Positions 63,207-64,000 of a stretch of DNA of 64,000 bases are shown here, one piece after another (within the stretch, counting starts at the first letter, position 1; every line of letters begins with the position of its first letter). The translations under genes were made by a program, and so were the position numbers. The DNA is from Brachypodium distachyon. Taxonomy: Eukaryota > Streptophyta > Magnoliopsida > Poales > Poaceae. The notes beneath the pieces are model-generated. The model did no database searches. It was not told the DNA's origin and saw nothing but the letters and a program-made list of their open reading frames with translations. Where the stretch lies: positions 57,674,914 to 57,738,913 of the forward strand of contig NC_016132.3 of NCBI RefSeq assembly GCF_000005505.3, read 5' to 3'.

Positions 63207-64000
63207 GATGGTCTGCAAATAGGTTTTGATTTTAGTTAAGTACAAGTGTATCTTTCCTAGTCAATTTATAAATAATTATCTATTGACCGAAGATCATAGT
63301 CTCAGGTGAAGATCACCTCACCCATGTGTTCTTGCATGAATCTCGGCGATTAGATCGGATGGTTGTTGACACTGACTTGTAAATAGTTATGTCAATCACC
63401 TAAGAATAGCAAACCCATTTATTATTTTAGTTTTTGGCCATGACCACATGCATACATAGATTCTGATTCAATGGAAAATGTTGACATTCCTTCCCCACAG
63501 CCTCCTGTGTATGTCATTTCTCATCGTTGCATCTTCCCCTTCCTATGGCCATCGAGCCACACCTTGACGCCTCTTTCGCTTTCTACTCCCGACGGAAGCA
63601 TGTTCCCGTTCGACGCCAATGGCCGTCACCACTGCCCTCAAGCTTATCATGTCGTGGAGGGCAGGGCTCCTTTCCTCTTCCTCCTTCCCCTTCTCCTTCC
63701 TCACACACGATCCGACTGGCCGAGGAGGAGTTCATGCCGCTGCCAAGTGTTACCTCCTACTCCTAGCGGAAGCTCATTACCTTATGCCTTACCGTCAAGC
63801 TCGTCATTGTTGTCGCCATCGAGATTTTGGTTATCGCCTTCCCCCTCTCCGAGAAAAGGGGTTTATTGGACGAAAAACAATGTTAAAAAAAAATTGAATT
63901 CAAGCCACAAATGAACACGTGACCCACTAATTGGGAGAGATAGCTCCATCTATTGCATTTTGTGAGATCACTTATATGCAATACATAATTATCTCAAAAG
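63207..64000. other. Intergenic, no gene recognised
   Basis: A plus-strand frame of 147 codons (63471-63914) is rich in Ser/Pro/Leu and has no domain; I do not call it. Confidence 0.35.

Noticed and set aside
63471..63914. 147-codon plus-strand frame
   Set aside because: Low-complexity Ser/Pro/Leu composition, no homology and no splice or promoter context.
1..64000. CRISPR arrays, operons, riboswitches, phage or bacterial elements
   Set aside because: Nothing of this kind is visible; introns and transposons show nuclear plant DNA.
1..64000. tRNA or snoRNA genes
   Set aside because: No cloverleaf with A and B boxes was recognised by eye; a covariance-model scan (tRNAscan-SE, Infernal) would be needed to exclude them.

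Overview
This is a gene-dense stretch of a grass nuclear genome. The evidence is grass-type transposons (Stowaway and CACTA elements, an Angela-like Copia solo LTR), split genes with GT-AG introns, and GC-rich monocot coding style. Small elements and about a dozen genes in 64 kb suggest a compact Pooideae genome such as Brachypodium. The species is an inference.

Left half (about 3.5-26 kb): an interleaved cluster of two families. Family R has five single-exon genes of about 540 codons (R1 3879-5528 +, R2 9144-10772 +, R3 13120-14760 - broken, R4 19637-21271 -, R5 22480-24099 -) plus one 3'-end fragment. The N-terminus resembles the coiled-coil Rx-type N-domain of plant NLR immune receptors. 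No NB-ARC or LRR follows; instead there is a long conserved region I cannot assign. The copies carry a related promoter block of roughly 300-400 bp. Between them sit GH17 beta-1,3-glucanase genes and relics (11.3-12.0 kb, 16.1-16.3 kb, 16.9-17.9 kb broken; 25.0-26.1 kb intact; another intact copy at 37.8-39.7 kb), a nuclear copy of plastid 23S rDNA, a CACTA element and a hAT element.

Middle (27-44 kb): two MITE-like insertions, a broken F-box gene, a PAP16-like metallophosphatase, a three-domain B3 (REM-type) gene with an internal exon duplication, glucanase Glu5 with a C-terminal extension, and a RECA3-type mitochondrial recombinase gene with an apparent one-base deletion in exon 5. From memory, RECA3 and PAP16 are neighbours in Arabidopsis, so this may be old conserved synteny.

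Right (44-64 kb): a gene-poor interval with a 0.5 kb tandem duplication and a perfect solo LTR, then three tandem BAT1/GABA-permease-like amino-acid transporter genes that differ by clean intron losses, a deleted UDP-glycosyltransferase relic, a short LINE-like insertion with a 14-bp target duplication, and a single-exon WD40 gene.

Functionally, the left cluster looks defence-related (NLR-like N-domain proteins beside PR-2-type glucanases), but a joint role is only inferred from adjacency. No operon-like logic applies. Exon borders were placed by hand from GT/AG sites, reading phase and family similarity; they were not computed.
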